This document shows, piece by piece, positions 4,739 to 5,277 of a stretch of DNA of 5,277 bases. The position numbers and the translations under genes are program-made. Source of the DNA: an uncultured Clostridia bacterium (lineage in GTDB: Bacteria > Bacillota > Clostridia > Christensenellales > Borkfalkiaceae); NCBI GenBank assembly GCA_904501815.1, contig CAJGCN010000085.1:1-5277 (forward strand). The letters run 5' to 3'. Position 1 is the stretch's first letter. The number at the start of each line of letters is the position of its first letter. The notes under the pieces are model-generated. The model was given only the letters and a program-made list of their open reading frames with translations, had not been told where the DNA came from and searched no databases.

Positions 4739-5277
4739 ATGATTTTTGATAAAGTATTTCCGCGCGAAGTTAAATACGTGCAAGAAAAAAATATCCCGCT
4801 CGTTATCGTGGGCGGAACGGTAGAATATCACGGACCTCATTGTTCTTACGGTTGCGATACGCTCGTAGCCGAAGGGCTTGTGAAAAAACTTGCGGAAAAG
4901 AAAGAAATGATGATTGCGCCCACCATTTCCTATTCCCCTTCGAGCTACGCGGTAGGCGGAAGAAAAAGCGGTACGGTGCACGTGCCTGAACGCACTTTTG
5001 AAGATTACGTCTACTACGTGTTTAAGAGTATGCTCTATTCGGGGTTCAGAAATATTTACGTGGTCATTCATCATCAATTCGAGCAGGAAAGCGAAATGCC
5101 TATGACCCTTTGCTACCGTACGGCGGCAAAGCGTGCGACGATGGAGTATTTGGAAGAAACGCTCGGAGAAGGCTGGTGGGGAAGTGAATCGTACGCAAAC
5201 TACTACGAAGAACTCGAAGGCGCGAACAACCCGTTCTCGTGGATTAAAGTCATTCCTACCATGAGCACGGAAGTACA
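4739..5277 (+). CDS. Creatininase-family amidohydrolase, 3' end outside the window
   Basis: The first 179 codons are present and the frame is open at the right edge. Creatininase-family enzymes are metal-dependent amidohydrolases of about 230-270 residues that open cyclic amides; relatives act in riboflavin/F420-type deformylation and mycofactocin maturation. The N-terminal metal motif is clear: GGTVEYHGPHCSYGCDT (25-41), with E29, H31 and D40 at the same spacing as E34, H36 and D45 of Pseudomonas creatininase. The later motif, normally NGH followed by a ligand Glu or by GGN, reads IHHQFEQE (110-117). E115 fits the Glu ligand, but the preceding ligand His aligns with Q113 unless H112 substitutes. 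PTISYSPSSYAVGGRKSGTV (61-80) matches the substrate-loop and 'GT' region. AAGGAG (4726-4731) lies 7 nt before the ATG and overlaps the preceding stop codon. Creatinine itself is not established as the substrate. Confidence 0.9.
   Translation, partial: MIFDKVFPREVKYVQEKNIPLVIVGGTVEYHGPHCSYGCDTLVAEGLVKKLAEKKEMMIAPTISYSPSSYAVGGRKSGTVHVPERTFEDYVYYVFKSMLYSGFRNIYVVIHHQFEQESEMPMTLCYRTAAKRATMEYLEETLGEGWWGSESYANYYEELEGANNPFSWIKVIPTMSTEV

Noticed and set aside
4724..5077. Antisense open frame opposite the amidohydrolase gene
   Set aside because: It mirrors the conserved creatininase coding sequence and has no domain or expression signal of its own.
4739..5277. Naming the gene as true creatininase (crnA)
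   Set aside because: The family is clear, but the altered second metal motif and missing C-terminus do not support a specific substrate.

Overview
The window looks like chromosomal DNA from a member of the Bacillota, most likely an uncultivated Clostridia-type lineage. The reasons are AGGAG-type ribosome binding sites, near-consensus sigma-A promoters (one TTGACA-17-TATAAT, two extended -10s on divergent genes), a classic intrinsic terminator, moderate GC, and scattered REP-like repeats. The taxonomic call is an inference from style and no marker gene is present.

Positions 1-257 hold a 62-bp tandem repeat that enters from the left edge, followed by a very strong promoter. Positions 258-1718 encode an unrecognised membrane protein: one N-terminal membrane helix, an acidic, mostly helical extracytoplasmic domain between two low-complexity linkers, then three C-terminal helices. 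It ends at a strong terminator (1728-1763). Positions 1719-2168 (450 bp) contain no gene. Most of this stretch is a composite repeat element with perfect 12-bp terminal inverted repeats (1777-1788 and 2148-2159). It carries eight small perfect hairpins, each with a three-base loop closed by a C-G pair, and a nested REP-like unit related to the repeats at the left edge.

Positions 2169-3041 (minus strand) encode an AraC-family regulator. It is divergent from a three-gene operon on the plus strand that runs out of the window: a creatinase-like M24 'pita-bread' protein (3190-4362), a small protein of the Anabaena sensory rhodopsin transducer family (ASRT, 4365-4727), and a creatininase-family amidohydrolase (4739 to beyond 5277). 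The two divergent promoters overlap at their -35 boxes, so the AraC protein is the obvious candidate regulator of both.

The operon is the most interesting part. Creatininase and creatinase are known as consecutive steps of creatinine breakdown (creatinine to creatine, then creatine to sarcosine plus urea), and here relatives of both flank a likely small-molecule-binding ASRT protein. However, both enzyme relatives have altered active-site residues. The M24 protein lacks three of the five canonical metal ligands, and the amidohydrolase has HHQFE where creatininase has its second metal-binding motif. Their substrate is therefore probably a different cyclic amide, guanidino or sugar-linked compound. 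I infer a regulated catabolic or sensing module for an unknown small molecule. The window contains no transporter and no downstream gene that would name the substrate.
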